Source: a bacterium
GTDB lineage: Bacteria; CAYTYR01; UBA6262
Length of the DNA: 37,772 bases
Reading direction: 5' to 3'
Assembly (NCBI GenBank): GCA_028712895.1
Contig: JAQTPL010000016.1
Location: 1 to 37,772, forward strand
Positions 26,352 to 35,278 of this stretch are shown here, piece after piece (position 1 is the first letter of the stretch; the number at the start of each line of letters is the position of its first letter). Below the pieces are notes generated by a model. That model was not told where the DNA came from, ran no database searches, and saw nothing but the letters and a program-made list of their open reading frames with translations. The position numbers and the translations under genes were made by a program.

Positions 26352-27662
26352 ATGGGCTTAGGCATACTTGGATTTATAAAGGGATTTGCTCCTGAGATTA
26401 TATATGCAGGCGGCTTATTTTTTATGATATCACTGGCACTTCGCCGCCGGGTTGACCTGGCTTTGCTTTTTCTCGTACCGCTGCTGCCTTTGCGGAACGT
26501 GATCGAGAAAATACAGATGTTCCCCGTGGGTAAGGATTTTGTTGATATAATTCTTATAGCTCTTATCGTGGGATGGATAATTTCCAAGAATCGCGAGGGC
26601 AAGCCGCTGTTCGCGCCAACGCCTTTTAACAAAGTACTTTTTTTTATGATCTTTTATACTTATATCCTGTTGTGGTTAGGCTCTTTCTATTTGCATTTCC
26701 CTACGCCACTTAATTTTGCCGATGAGCGTCTGCAAACCTGGAAAAATTACATGGTACTGCCTTTATTGTATTTTCTAGTGGTAAATAACATTAGTACCCA
26801 GAAACAGATAAAAAGACTGGTTCTGGCCATGGTCTGCGGCTGGATTATCATGGATTATTATACGGGTAACCAAATCAGCTGGATGCCTGGACTAGTCTCC
26901 CGGGAAAAGATTGAAGGCACTTTTACCTGGGCCGGTGTAAACGCGGTAGCCGCCTTCTATGCCCAGTATGTTTTTATTTTCCTAGGGTTGTGGTTTACAG
27001 TAAAGGACAAGTTTTGGCGGGTAATATGCATGTTAATAATTCTTTTAGGTGTTTATATTGTCCTGTTCCTCTATTCCCGCGGCGCGTATGTCGCTTTGCT
27101 TACCGGGACTATGGCTATTGTGCTTATACGCAAGAAAATATTGATTATACCTTTATTCCTGTTGCTTCTTTCCTGGCAAAGCATTTTACCCCCTTTGGTC
27201 GTAGAACGTATCAATCAAACCTCAACGAGCAGCGGTTCACTGGATGACTCCTCAGAGAAACGGTTGGCTGTATGGAAGGAAAGCATAAAGCTTTTTGGAA
27301 AAAATCCAGTGACAGGGGTTGGTTTTAATGTTTTTCCGTATCTTGGGTATGAATTGGGAGATACCCATAATATGTTCCTCAAGATCCTGGTAGAACAGGG
27401 AATCTTCGGAATGTTTATATTTTTGTTTATGTTCCTGCTTGCTTTAAAAAGCGGTTGGCGTCTTTACAAGAATACCGAAGATTCCTTCCTTAAAGGATTA
27501 GGATTAGGGTTTATTGCGTGTGTAATTGCTACTATGACCACGAATGTTTTTGGCGATCGTTGGACCTATGTGCAATTAGGAGCTTATTACTGGGTTTTCC
27601 TGGCACTGGTAGTGCGGGGCAATATCATTATAGAAGAAGAACCGTCAGTGGTAGATAAATGA
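26352..27662 (+). CDS. O-antigen ligase / polymerase-like membrane protein (Wzy/WaaL superfamily)
   Basis: A 436-residue polytopic membrane protein with about ten or more hydrophobic segments. A periplasmic loop near residues 285-345 carries the family features R-x2-VWKESIKLFGKNPVTGVGFNVFP and THNMFLKILVEQG (about 338-350), the latter the conserved His-Asn region of the Wzy_C domain. It would polymerise repeat units or transfer the finished glycan to an acceptor on the periplasmic side. In exosortase loci, related proteins are called O-glycosylation ligases. Whether it acts as Wzy or ligase cannot be settled from sequence. It starts immediately after the acetyltransferase stop and overlaps the next gene by ATGA. 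Confidence 0.9.
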   Translation: MGLGILGFIKGFAPEIIYAGGLFFMISLALRRRVDLALLFLVPLLPLRNVIEKIQMFPVGKDFVDIILIALIVGWIISKNREGKPLFAPTPFNKVLFFMIFYTYILLWLGSFYLHFPTPLNFADERLQTWKNYMVLPLLYFLVVNNISTQKQIKRLVLAMVCGWIIMDYYTGNQISWMPGLVSREKIEGTFTWAGVNAVAAFYAQYVFIFLGLWFTVKDKFWRVICMLIILLGVYIVLFLYSRGAYVALLTGTMAIVLIRKKILIIPLFLLLLSWQSILPPLVVERINQTSTSSGSLDDSSEKRLAVWKESIKLFGKNPVTGVGFNVFPYLGYELGDTHNMFLKILVEQGIFGMFIFLFMFLLALKSGWRLYKNTEDSFLKGLGLGFIACVIATMTTNVFGDRWTYVQLGAYYWVFLALVVRGNIIIEEEPSVVDK

Positions 27663-28774
27663 AAATACTGCAACTGATCAGCACCACTGGATTTTATGGC
27701 GCGGAAAAAGTGGTAATTAATTTGGCTAAAGGCTTGCAAGCAAGCGGCCATAATATCGTTATTGGTACTTTATTGGATGAAAAGCGCTCTGATCGTATAT
27801 TAACAAAGGAAGCTCAAGAATCAGGAATTAAAATCATTGAAATCCCTTGTGAAGGGAAATATGATAAACGAACCATCCCTTTCATAAACAAGTATATACA
27901 GCAGGAACAGTTTGATATAGTACATAGTCATGGATACAAAGCGAACTTTTATGCCGGGGTTTCGCGCTTACCGGCAGCATGCAAACGAGTAGCCACCTGC
28001 CATAATTGGCTGGGTCAAAGCCCTAAAATGTTATTTTATCGCTGGCTAGATAAGAAAGTATTAAAGAAATTTGATGCAATTATTGCTGTTTCTGAAATAA
28101 TCAGGAGAGAAATAGAAAAAGCGGGAATAAGCTTGGGAAAAGTCAATAAAATATATAATGGAATTATTATTGAAGACTATTCTCAAAAACAGGGAGCCGC
28201 TGATCATATAAGAAAAGAATTTAATTTATCTGCTACAGACAAAGTGATAGGCTGTATTGGCCGATTATCTCCAGAGAAAGGGCAACGATCTCTCATTAAA
28301 GCTCTTGTTGGTTCAAAGAATGAGCCGTCAAAAATAAAAGCTTTGATCATTGGGGATGGCCCATTGCTTGGGCAATTATCAAATTTGGCTCATAAATTAA
28401 ATGTGTATGGCCAAGTTGTTTTTACCGGAGTGCGGCAAGATATACCTGATATTTTAGCAGCCATAGATATATTTGTATTGCCATCATTGACCGAAGGGTT
28501 GCCGATGGCTTTATTGGAGGCAATGGCGGCAAAAAAACCAGTCATTGCCACAGCAGTAGGTGAAGTTCCGCAAGTCATAGATCATGAAGTGTCCGGATTC
28601 TTAATTCAGCCGAATGACCATGAGGGATTAAAGAAAATGATAAGATACATATTAAATAATAAAGAAAAAGCACAACAGGTTGCTGAAAAGGGATTCGGTG
28701 AATTACAAGCTCGTTTCTCTATGCAACAAATGGTTGAATCCTATAGCAATCTTTACCTGAAACTGAAGGCATGA
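27659..28774 (+). CDS. Glycosyltransferase family 4 protein
   Basis: A 371-residue GT-B enzyme with the loop TTGFYGAEKVVINLAKGL, VIGCIGRLSPEKGQRSLI (about 197-214), ALIIGDGPLLGQL and EX7E in TEGLPMALLEAMAAKKPVI. It overlaps both neighbours by four bases. The gene is noticeably AT-richer in third positions than the GT4 genes upstream, and this persists over the following genes up to about 33700, suggesting a block with its own history. Substrate unknown. Confidence 0.92.
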   Translation: MKILQLISTTGFYGAEKVVINLAKGLQASGHNIVIGTLLDEKRSDRILTKEAQESGIKIIEIPCEGKYDKRTIPFINKYIQQEQFDIVHSHGYKANFYAGVSRLPAACKRVATCHNWLGQSPKMLFYRWLDKKVLKKFDAIIAVSEIIRREIEKAGISLGKVNKIYNGIIIEDYSQKQGAADHIRKEFNLSATDKVIGCIGRLSPEKGQRSLIKALVGSKNEPSKIKALIIGDGPLLGQLSNLAHKLNVYGQVVFTGVRQDIPDILAAIDIFVLPSLTEGLPMALLEAMAAKKPVIATAVGEVPQVIDHEVSGFLIQPNDHEGLKKMIRYILNNKEKAQQVAEKGFGELQARFSMQQMVESYSNLYLKLKA

Positions 28775-29556
28775 ATATGTCATTCCCAGTATTTATGTAT
28801 CATGAGGTCAACAGCGAAGCCGTATTTGTTCAGCTAAAGAATTATTTGCAGGATAAGTACTTTGTCAGGGAAGCTACTTTTGCCGGGCAGATGGAATTCC
28901 TTAAAAAGCAAGGGTGCCAAACAGTCCTGCCAGGAGATATTTCAAGCATTTCAGAGAATAAGGTTATACTATCGTTCGATGACGGTTACGAGGGTAATTA
29001 TATATGTGTCTTGCCTATATTAAAGAAATATGGTTTTAAAGCTATATTTTTTGTTACAGCAGGCTGGGTTGGCCAGCCATATATGCTCACTTGGCAACAA
29101 ATAAAAGAAATGAGTGACGCGGGTATGGAAATAGGATCACACACATTCGGGCATGCAATTTTAGGGAACTTGAAACCGGCACAGATCACAGAGGAGCTGA
29201 AGAGATCCAAAGAAGTGATTGAAAACCATATACTCAAGGAAGTGCAATCACTTTCTTTCCCTAATGGCAATTATAGTAAGCAGGTACAGAAGATAGCGAT
29301 GTCACTAGACTATAAGTACCTTTTCTGTTCTTCTTTTGGCTATTGGGCTCCAGCCGGGAATACTGCCGTGATACCCAGAATAGTAGCGACAGAAGATCTG
29401 GCGGATTTCACTGAGGCAGTTAAAAAGAATAAAGCGTATATTTTAAAGTGTCAGTTCATGCAGGCCATAAAGGCTATCCCCACAATGATATTAGGCAAGA
29501 GTCTTTATAATAGACTATATTTGAAATTATTTAAATTGAAAGAAATGGGTAAATAG
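28771..29556 (+). CDS. Polysaccharide deacetylase (NodB/CE4), compact form
   Basis: A 261-residue CE4 enzyme with FPVFMYHEV at the N-terminus, SFDDGY at 68-73, and the metal-binding HTFGH at 124-128. The motif spacing is short, unlike the deacetylase at 10983. It likely removes acetyl groups from amino sugars of the glycan. No signal peptide is apparent. XrtA-type loci often contain a deacetylase of this kind beside the sugar transferase that follows. Its stop overlaps the next GTG start by one base. Confidence 0.92.
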   Translation: MNMSFPVFMYHEVNSEAVFVQLKNYLQDKYFVREATFAGQMEFLKKQGCQTVLPGDISSISENKVILSFDDGYEGNYICVLPILKKYGFKAIFFVTAGWVGQPYMLTWQQIKEMSDAGMEIGSHTFGHAILGNLKPAQITEELKRSKEVIENHILKEVQSLSFPNGNYSKQVQKIAMSLDYKYLFCSSFGYWAPAGNTAVIPRIVATEDLADFTEAVKKNKAYILKCQFMQAIKAIPTMILGKSLYNRLYLKLFKLKEMGK

Positions 29557-30740
29557 TGAATATACTTTTCTTATCCACAAAAAGTCCTTTGCCTACGAAC
29601 GATGGGCATTCACAACGCACGTACAATCTGCTTTTACAGGCCGGCAGAAAACATAAGGTTTTTTTTCTCACTTATTTTCTCGAAAAGGAAGAAGAAGAGC
29701 GATTTTCAGAAATACAGAAGATATGCAGTTATGCAAAAGGATTCCCGCTTCCTGTACAGCATTCAAAAATACGCCTGGTTTTGGGTTTATTAAAAAATTT
29801 GTTCTCTTTACAGCCGTTTGTGAGTCAAAAATACTGTACCGTGGAAATGGCTAAAGCAATAAAAAAGATACTCAATGAAAACAAAATAGACGTGGTACAT
29901 ATAGATATGTTACCGTTAATGAGTTATTACCCTGAAGTAAAAAATTATCCGGTTATCCTTGTGGATCATAATGTCGAATCGTTACTATTGAAAAGGCAAA
30001 TAGCTTATACCAGAAATCCATTTACTAAAGTATTTCTCTGGTCTCAGTACTTAAAACTATTAAGATTCGAAAGGAAACAAATCGCCAGAGTCAGTTGTTG
30101 CGTGGCAGTGTCAGGTCAGGATCGGGATGAACTACGCAAAATGTCTGCTTCAGCGAAAGTAGAAGTTGTCTCCAATGGGGTAGATGTGGATTATTTTGCC
30201 CCCGGCGATATTAAAGAAGAAAAAAACACCCTGATATTTGTCGGAGGATTAAACTGGTTTCCCAATATGGATGGGATAACTTATTTTTGCGAAAAGATCT
30301 ATCCGCGTATTGCCAAGCAATGCGGGGAATTTGAAACTATTATAATAGGTAAACAACAAAACGTATTCAAATATTCCTCTCTCGTGCGACAGGTTGGCTA
30401 TGTTGATGATATCCGTCCTTATGTCAGAAAGTCTAAGGTTTACATTGTGCCTCTGAGGGTAGGCGGTGGTACGCGTTTAAAAATATTAGACGCTATGGCT
30501 ATGGGCAAATCTATTGTGTCGACCTCTATCGGCTGTGAAGGCCTGGCTGTAGAAAATAATAAAAATATAATGATCCAAGATGACCCTGAATTGTTTGCTT
30601 CTGCGGTAGTAGAGCTGATGAAAAATGAACAAAAAAGGATAGAATTAGGAAATAACGCCAGGCAATTAGTTAAAGACCAGTATGACTGGAAGCTATTAGG
30701 AGAAATAATGGACAAAATATATAAGAATTGTGAAAAGTAG
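29556..30740 (+). CDS. EpsH1/PEP-CTERM-associated sugar transferase (GT-B)
   Basis: A 394-residue GT-B protein starting with GTG, with the stop and start overlapping as TAGTG. It resembles the PEP-CTERM/EpsH1-associated sugar transferases: N-terminal KSPLPTNDGHSQRTYNLL, VDHNVESLLLKRQ (about 130-142), VVSNGVDVDYFAPG, LIFVGGLNWFPNMDGI (about 228-243) and the donor segment GGGTRLKILDAMAMGKSIV in place of the usual EX7E. This protein family is a marker of exosortase loci, supporting the link with the exosortase gene at 33753. Sugar specificity unknown. Confidence 0.9.
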   Translation: MNILFLSTKSPLPTNDGHSQRTYNLLLQAGRKHKVFFLTYFLEKEEEERFSEIQKICSYAKGFPLPVQHSKIRLVLGLLKNLFSLQPFVSQKYCTVEMAKAIKKILNENKIDVVHIDMLPLMSYYPEVKNYPVILVDHNVESLLLKRQIAYTRNPFTKVFLWSQYLKLLRFERKQIARVSCCVAVSGQDRDELRKMSASAKVEVVSNGVDVDYFAPGDIKEEKNTLIFVGGLNWFPNMDGITYFCEKIYPRIAKQCGEFETIIIGKQQNVFKYSSLVRQVGYVDDIRPYVRKSKVYIVPLRVGGGTRLKILDAMAMGKSIVSTSIGCEGLAVENNKNIMIQDDPELFASAVVELMKNEQKRIELGNNARQLVKDQYDWKLLGEIMDKIYKNCEK

Positions 30741-30742
30741 AT

Positions 30743-32620
30743 ATGTGCGGAATTTGCGGTTATTACAATTTTAATGGGCAACCGGTTAATGAAGAAATCA
30801 TCAGGAAAATGTGCCGGGTGATTACATATCGCGGCCCGGATGATGAGGGCAGATATGTTGATAATGCCTTTGGCATGGGTATGCGTCGGCTGAGCATTAT
30901 CGATTTGGATTCAGGTCATCAACCTATTAGTAACGAGAAAGATACGATTTGGACGGTTTTTAACGGTGAGATCTATAATTATGTAGAGCTTGCCGAAAGC
31001 CTTAAACAAAAAGGGCATATTTTCAAGACTAAGTCTGATACTGAAGTGATCGTTCATTTATATGAAGAATACGGGGACTTGTTTGTAAAGCACTTAAGAG
31101 GAATGTTTGCTATAGCATTATGGGATAAGAATAAGCAAGAGCTTCTGCTAGCCAGGGATCATCTGGGAATAAAACAGATTTATTTTCAGAAAACAGCGGA
31201 TAGTTTTATTTTCGGTTCAGAAATAAAATGTATCCTGGAAACAAGTAAGTCCCCAAGGCAAGTTAATAATACTGCTTTGAGCCATTACCTGACTTTTATG
31301 TATTTGCCGGAAGACCTGACCATGTTCGAGGGCATTGTAAAGCTTAAGCCGGGACATCTGCTTAAAATAAAGGGAACACAGGTCACTGTTTCTGAATATT
31401 GGAATCTGAATAAATTTGCTCCTGTAGAAATAAGTTTTGAAAATGCTAAAGAGGAGTTCCAAAGACTCTTAACAGAGTCTATAAAATTGCATCTACGCAG
31501 TGACGTACCATTAGGCGTTTTCCTTAGCGGCGGCATAGATTCCAGTATTATTACCGCTTTGGCGGCAAAGGCCACTGACAAGCCAGTGAATACCTTTACT
31601 ATTGGATACGGCCAAGAAGGCACTTTTTATGATGAACGGGAATACGCTAAAATCGTATCAAAAGCTTTTAAAACCAATCATCATGAATTAATAATAAATC
31701 CTAATGTTGAAGAGGCGATTGAAAAGTTAATAGGGTATTTTGATGAGCCTTTTGCTAATTCATCGGCCATCCCTAATTATTATATTTCCCAAATGATGCG
31801 CCGGGAAGTGAAAGTCGCGTTGTCCGGATTGGGCGGGGACGAAATAGCCGGAGGTTATGAAAGAATTCTGGGTATGAAAGTACTTTTAAATTACCAGAAA
31901 CTGCCGGCGGCTGCTAAGAGCCTGTCCCTGTTTGCGGCAAATTTATTGCCGGATTCAAAAAAAGGCAGTTATTTTGTTAATAGAATTAAGCGATTTACGG
32001 TGGCCGCAAAGCTGTCTCCGGAAGAGGCTTATTATTCTATCATCGGCGCGGTCTCAGACGAACGTAAGAGTAAGATCTTGGCAAAATTACCGTGGGGACA
32101 GAATTCTTTGAGCTTATTCCATCAAATCATCGGGCGTGATCCACAAAGAGACACATTAAGAAAGGCGATGTATTTTGACTTGGTTTCTTATATGCCCAAC
32201 GACTTATTGGTCTTGACCGACAGAACTAGTATGGCCAATTCCCTGGAAGTGAGGGTGCCTTTACTGGACCAGAGATTAGTAGAGTTTATGTTCCAATTAC
32301 CAATGGAATATAAAGTTAAGGGCTGGGACAAAAAATATATTCTCAAAGAAGCTTTCAAAAATATTTTGCCGAATGAAATATTACATAGGAAGAAAATGGG
32401 ATTTTGTACTCCGTTATCAGTCTGGCTGAGGAATGATCTACAAAATTATGTGGCAAGTATTTTTACAAAAACCAGGATTAATAACACTGGCATGCTTGAT
32501 TTTGCTAATATTAATGAATTATTGATTGAGCACAACACCAGAAAAGCCAATCACCAGGGGATTATTTTTTCTTTGATGACTTTTATCATCTGGCATGAAA
32601 AATATATACAAAAGAGATAG
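30743..32620 (+). CDS. asnB: Asparagine-synthase-like glutamine amidotransferase (exosortase-associated type)
   Basis: A 625-residue class II amidotransferase. The catalytic Cys2 (MCGICGYYNF) would be exposed after Met removal, and residues 1-165 form the glutaminase domain. The ATP pyrophosphatase motif SGGIDSS is at 262-268, followed by DEREYA and LSGLGGDE. Full length matches AsnB. In exosortase loci, such proteins (amidotransferase 1) are thought to amidate a carboxyl group, for example a uronic acid of the glycan, rather than make free asparagine. That role is inference. A complete set of catalytic motifs indicates an active enzyme. Confidence 0.92.
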   Translation: MCGICGYYNFNGQPVNEEIIRKMCRVITYRGPDDEGRYVDNAFGMGMRRLSIIDLDSGHQPISNEKDTIWTVFNGEIYNYVELAESLKQKGHIFKTKSDTEVIVHLYEEYGDLFVKHLRGMFAIALWDKNKQELLLARDHLGIKQIYFQKTADSFIFGSEIKCILETSKSPRQVNNTALSHYLTFMYLPEDLTMFEGIVKLKPGHLLKIKGTQVTVSEYWNLNKFAPVEISFENAKEEFQRLLTESIKLHLRSDVPLGVFLSGGIDSSIITALAAKATDKPVNTFTIGYGQEGTFYDEREYAKIVSKAFKTNHHELIINPNVEEAIEKLIGYFDEPFANSSAIPNYYISQMMRREVKVALSGLGGDEIAGGYERILGMKVLLNYQKLPAAAKSLSLFAANLLPDSKKGSYFVNRIKRFTVAAKLSPEEAYYSIIGAVSDERKSKILAKLPWGQNSLSLFHQIIGRDPQRDTLRKAMYFDLVSYMPNDLLVLTDRTSMANSLEVRVPLLDQRLVEFMFQLPMEYKVKGWDKKYILKEAFKNILPNEILHRKKMGFCTPLSVWLRNDLQNYVASIFTKTRINNTGMLDFANINELLIEHNTRKANHQGIIFSLMTFIIWHEKYIQKR

Positions 32621-32644
32621 TATTTTAGGGAGCACATTAATAGA

Positions 32645-33745
32645 ATGATGGTAATATTTTATTGGACAGCAGTAATATTAATATTTTATACATATTTTGG
32701 CTATCCGCTGTTAATTGCTTTAATGTCTGTTCTTTACGGGAAAATAGTAGCTAAACAGTGGATTTATCCGCGTATTTCCTTGATCATTGCCGCACATAAT
32801 GAAGAAAAAGACATAGCTAAGAAGCTTAGAGATTCATTAAATTTGGACTATCCCCAGGATAAATATGAAATTGTCGTGGTATCTGACGGATCTACAGATA
32901 ATACAAATGACATAGTAAGAAACTTTCAAGATTCTGGTATAAGATTGTTAGCTTTACCTGAACGGAAAGGCAAAACATCAGCGCAGAACGAAGCGGTAAA
33001 AAGCGCTAAAGGGGATATCCTGATATTCTCAGACGCTACTACGGTCTTTCAAAAAGACACCATTAAGCAAATGGTAAGTAATTTTGCAGACAACAATGTA
33101 GGTGGAGTGGGGGCCGAGTTGATATATGTTAACAAAAATAAGACTGCGACTGGCGAAGGAACTGGCCTTTACTGGAAATATGAAAAGTTTTTAAGAAAAA
33201 AAGAGAGTGAAGTTTCATCTCTTATTGGTGTAAGCGGCTGTGCTTATGCGATACGCAAGAGCCTGTATGAAGAGATAGATACTTCATTGATCAGCGATTT
33301 TGTCGCTGCCCAGATGATATACAGTAAAGGAAAAAGAGTGGTATTTGAGTCTGAGGCTATTGTATATGAAGAGACTAACAGTAAGATCAAGGATGAATTT
33401 AAAATGCGGGTGCGGGTAGCGACCAGGTCGCTCTATGGATTATGGTACATGAGAAAACTGCTCAATCCTTTTAAATACGGCATGTATGCAGTGCAGCTAA
33501 TATCACATAAATTATTAAGATATTTAATGCCTCTGTTTTTAGTTTTTTTATTTTTAACTAATATAGTGCTTTTAGTTAAAGGGTTTGGTTATCGGGTATT
33601 TTTATTGGTGCAGATAGTATTCTATTTAAGCGCGTTAATTCAGGGGGTTACTAAATATTTCTGTACAATGCAAATAGCTCTGTTAATGGCCTTGGTTAAT
33701 TTCCTGCACGGGGAAAAGAATGTACTATGGAAGCCTCAAAGATAG
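32645..33745 (+). CDS. Membrane-anchored glycosyltransferase family 2 protein
   Basis: A 366-residue protein with an N-terminal membrane helix (about 3-30), a GT2 catalytic domain (about 45-275) and two or three C-terminal helices (about 290-345). Motifs are ISLIIAAHNEEKDI, IVVVSDGSTDNT, the metal site IFSDATTVF, and the base region ISDFVAAQMIYSKG. The QxxRW-type position reads RVRVATRSLYGLWYM. This topology is that of processive or lipid-linked GT2 enzymes such as the ICA or NAG-polymer synthases and exosortase-locus sugar transferases. The start may be either of two adjacent ATG codons (32645 or 32648), both preceded by AGGGAG. Confidence 0.9.
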   Translation: MMVIFYWTAVILIFYTYFGYPLLIALMSVLYGKIVAKQWIYPRISLIIAAHNEEKDIAKKLRDSLNLDYPQDKYEIVVVSDGSTDNTNDIVRNFQDSGIRLLALPERKGKTSAQNEAVKSAKGDILIFSDATTVFQKDTIKQMVSNFADNNVGGVGAELIYVNKNKTATGEGTGLYWKYEKFLRKKESEVSSLIGVSGCAYAIRKSLYEEIDTSLISDFVAAQMIYSKGKRVVFESEAIVYEETNSKIKDEFKMRVRVATRSLYGLWYMRKLLNPFKYGMYAVQLISHKLLRYLMPLFLVFLFLTNIVLLVKGFGYRVFLLVQIVFYLSALIQGVTKYFCTMQIALLMALVNFLHGEKNVLWKPQR

Positions 33746-33752
33746 AGGGATT

Positions 33753-34586
33753 ATGAAAAAGGAACTTGGAAAACTTGGGTTAGCGGCTTTGCTGGTTGGC
33801 GTTATTTATTACCCAACCGGGATATGGCTGGTGGAGAGATATGTCGCCGCCGATACCTATTATTCACATGGTTTTCTGGTACCGCTGGTCAGTGGATATT
33901 TTATTTGGCTGGCTGTTAGAAAGAACGACAGTGCTTCTTTGATTACCCATAGCCAAGGGAATTTATGGGGGTTAGGTATAATCCTGGTAGCTTTAGGCAT
34001 ACATATGTTAAGCATGCTGATGGAAGTGTATTTTGTCAGCGGCTATTCCTTATTTATCCTAGTATTCGGAGTGACCATCTTCCTGTATGGCTGGGATTTT
34101 ACTAAAAAGATATTATTTCCTTTGAGTTTCCTGTTTTTTATGTTCCCGTTGCCTTTGGTAGCCATAAATGCCGTCAGCCTTCCGCTGAAAAATATTGCTA
34201 CCAAAGCCGCAGTCCTGGTCATGAAATACTTTATGCACTTGCCGGTCAGGAACGAGGGCTTTGAAATTATTTTCCCCAAGGTCAGCCTGGTAGTGGATAA
34301 TCCATGCAGTGGATTGCGTTCTTTGATATCCATGCTGGCGCTGGGCAGTATTTTCGCTTACCTGCTGAAAGATAAAGTTTATAAACGAATCAGTCTGATC
34401 TTATTGGCCATACCTGTAGCTTTAGGAGCCAACAGCCTGCGCAATATTATTCTTTCTACCGGCGTTTTTATTTACGGAAAACAAATTCTAGATACCTTTT
34501 TTCATGGGTTTGTCGGATATGTTATATTCCTGCTGGAATTCTGGTTGCTGTGGTATGTCTGGGGGAAGATGAAATGCCAAAAATAA
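33753..34586 (+). CDS. xrt: Exosortase (EpsH/Xrt family)
   Basis: A 277-residue polytopic membrane protease-transpeptidase. I chose the ATG at 33753 (AGAGGG just upstream) over an in-frame ATG at 33720 that lies inside the previous gene. The catalytic Cys185 is in NPCSGLRS, Arg230 in GANSLRN and His251 in FFHGF, the Cys-Arg-His triad of the exosortase/archaeosortase family. About eight hydrophobic segments surround them. Exosortases cleave C-terminal PEP-CTERM-like signals of exported proteins and connect sorting with surface glycan assembly. No protein with a PEP-CTERM tail is in the window. The exact exosortase subtype cannot be told by eye. Confidence 0.95.
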   Translation: MKKELGKLGLAALLVGVIYYPTGIWLVERYVAADTYYSHGFLVPLVSGYFIWLAVRKNDSASLITHSQGNLWGLGIILVALGIHMLSMLMEVYFVSGYSLFILVFGVTIFLYGWDFTKKILFPLSFLFFMFPLPLVAINAVSLPLKNIATKAAVLVMKYFMHLPVRNEGFEIIFPKVSLVVDNPCSGLRSLISMLALGSIFAYLLKDKVYKRISLILLAIPVALGANSLRNIILSTGVFIYGKQILDTFFHGFVGYVIFLLEFWLLWYVWGKMKCQK

Positions 34587-35194
34587 AAAAAGCTTATCCT
34601 GTCTTGATCGGCGTTTTGCTGGTTTTCGCTATTTTTAGTCTGGTCATTAGCACTTTTCACAAAAAAATGTCAGGCAATGTCAACCTGGGCCAGATACCTT
34701 ACAATATTGGCTCTTGGCGAGGGATGGCGATCCCGGCCGAGGAACAGGCAAGCGCCATATTGGACACAGATTCTGTGCTCATGAGAGAATATAGAAAAGG
34801 TACAGATAAAATTTGGCTGGCCATAGTGTTTTATAAGGATAGCCGTGTGGCCATGCATTTGCCGGAAAGCTGTTATGCAGGGGTTGGTTCACAAATAGTG
34901 GACGAAGGCGTAGAGACAATTGATGCGGATCTGGTGGTTAATAAAATTATTCTCAAAGGGAGTAAACGCAACCAGATAGTTTTATATTATTTTGATGCCT
35001 GCGGGTATAAAACTCCGCATTATCAGTTTTTTCGCTGGCATATGATACTTAACCAGTTAAAGCATAAGCCCAATAGCGGCGCTTTAATAAGGTTTTCTAC
35101 TAATTACAATGGTAAGGGGGTAAGAACAAACTTAGAGAAGCTTAAAGGATTTATAAAAGAGATTAATCCTATTTTAGAGAAAATATTTATTTAA
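34574..35194 (+). CDS. epsI: EpsI family exosortase-associated protein
   Basis: A 206-residue protein from the ATG at 34574, which follows GGGGG with an eight-base spacer; an in-frame ATG at 34550 is weaker. A single N-terminal membrane anchor (about 8-26) precedes a periplasmic domain with the EpsI signature HLPESC (95-100) and YAGVG. EpsI is found either next to an exosortase or fused to its C-terminus, and here it overlaps the exosortase gene by 13 bases. Its biochemical function is not established; a role in processing or glycan assembly with the exosortase is inferred. It ends the tight operon: the next gene starts 84 bases later. Confidence 0.9.
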   Translation: MPKIKKAYPVLIGVLLVFAIFSLVISTFHKKMSGNVNLGQIPYNIGSWRGMAIPAEEQASAILDTDSVLMREYRKGTDKIWLAIVFYKDSRVAMHLPESCYAGVGSQIVDEGVETIDADLVVNKIILKGSKRNQIVLYYFDACGYKTPHYQFFRWHMILNQLKHKPNSGALIRFSTNYNGKGVRTNLEKLKGFIKEINPILEKIFI

Positions 35195-35195
35195 C

Positions 35196-35224
35196 TTGAT
35201 TTTTTATGGAAATAGGAGTATGGT
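35196..35224 (+). promoter_or_regulatory. Possible sigma-70-type promoter upstream of the beta-helix gene
   Basis: TTGATT (35196-35201) and TATGGT (35219-35224) are separated by 17 bases in the 84-base gap after epsI. Both boxes match consensus only partly (4 of 6 each). It would give the secreted protein its own transcript. No hairpin-plus-T-tract terminator separates it from the operon. Confidence 0.25.
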
Positions 35225-35278
35225 TAAATGTGGTAGAAAGCGTAAATTAGTACTACTAGTTTTAGGAGGAGGTATGAT

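Noticed and set aside
30468-30476. A GGCGGTGG stretch resembling the ops element (GGCGGTAG)
   Set aside because: It is inside a coding glycine run of the sugar transferase and differs from the ops consensus.
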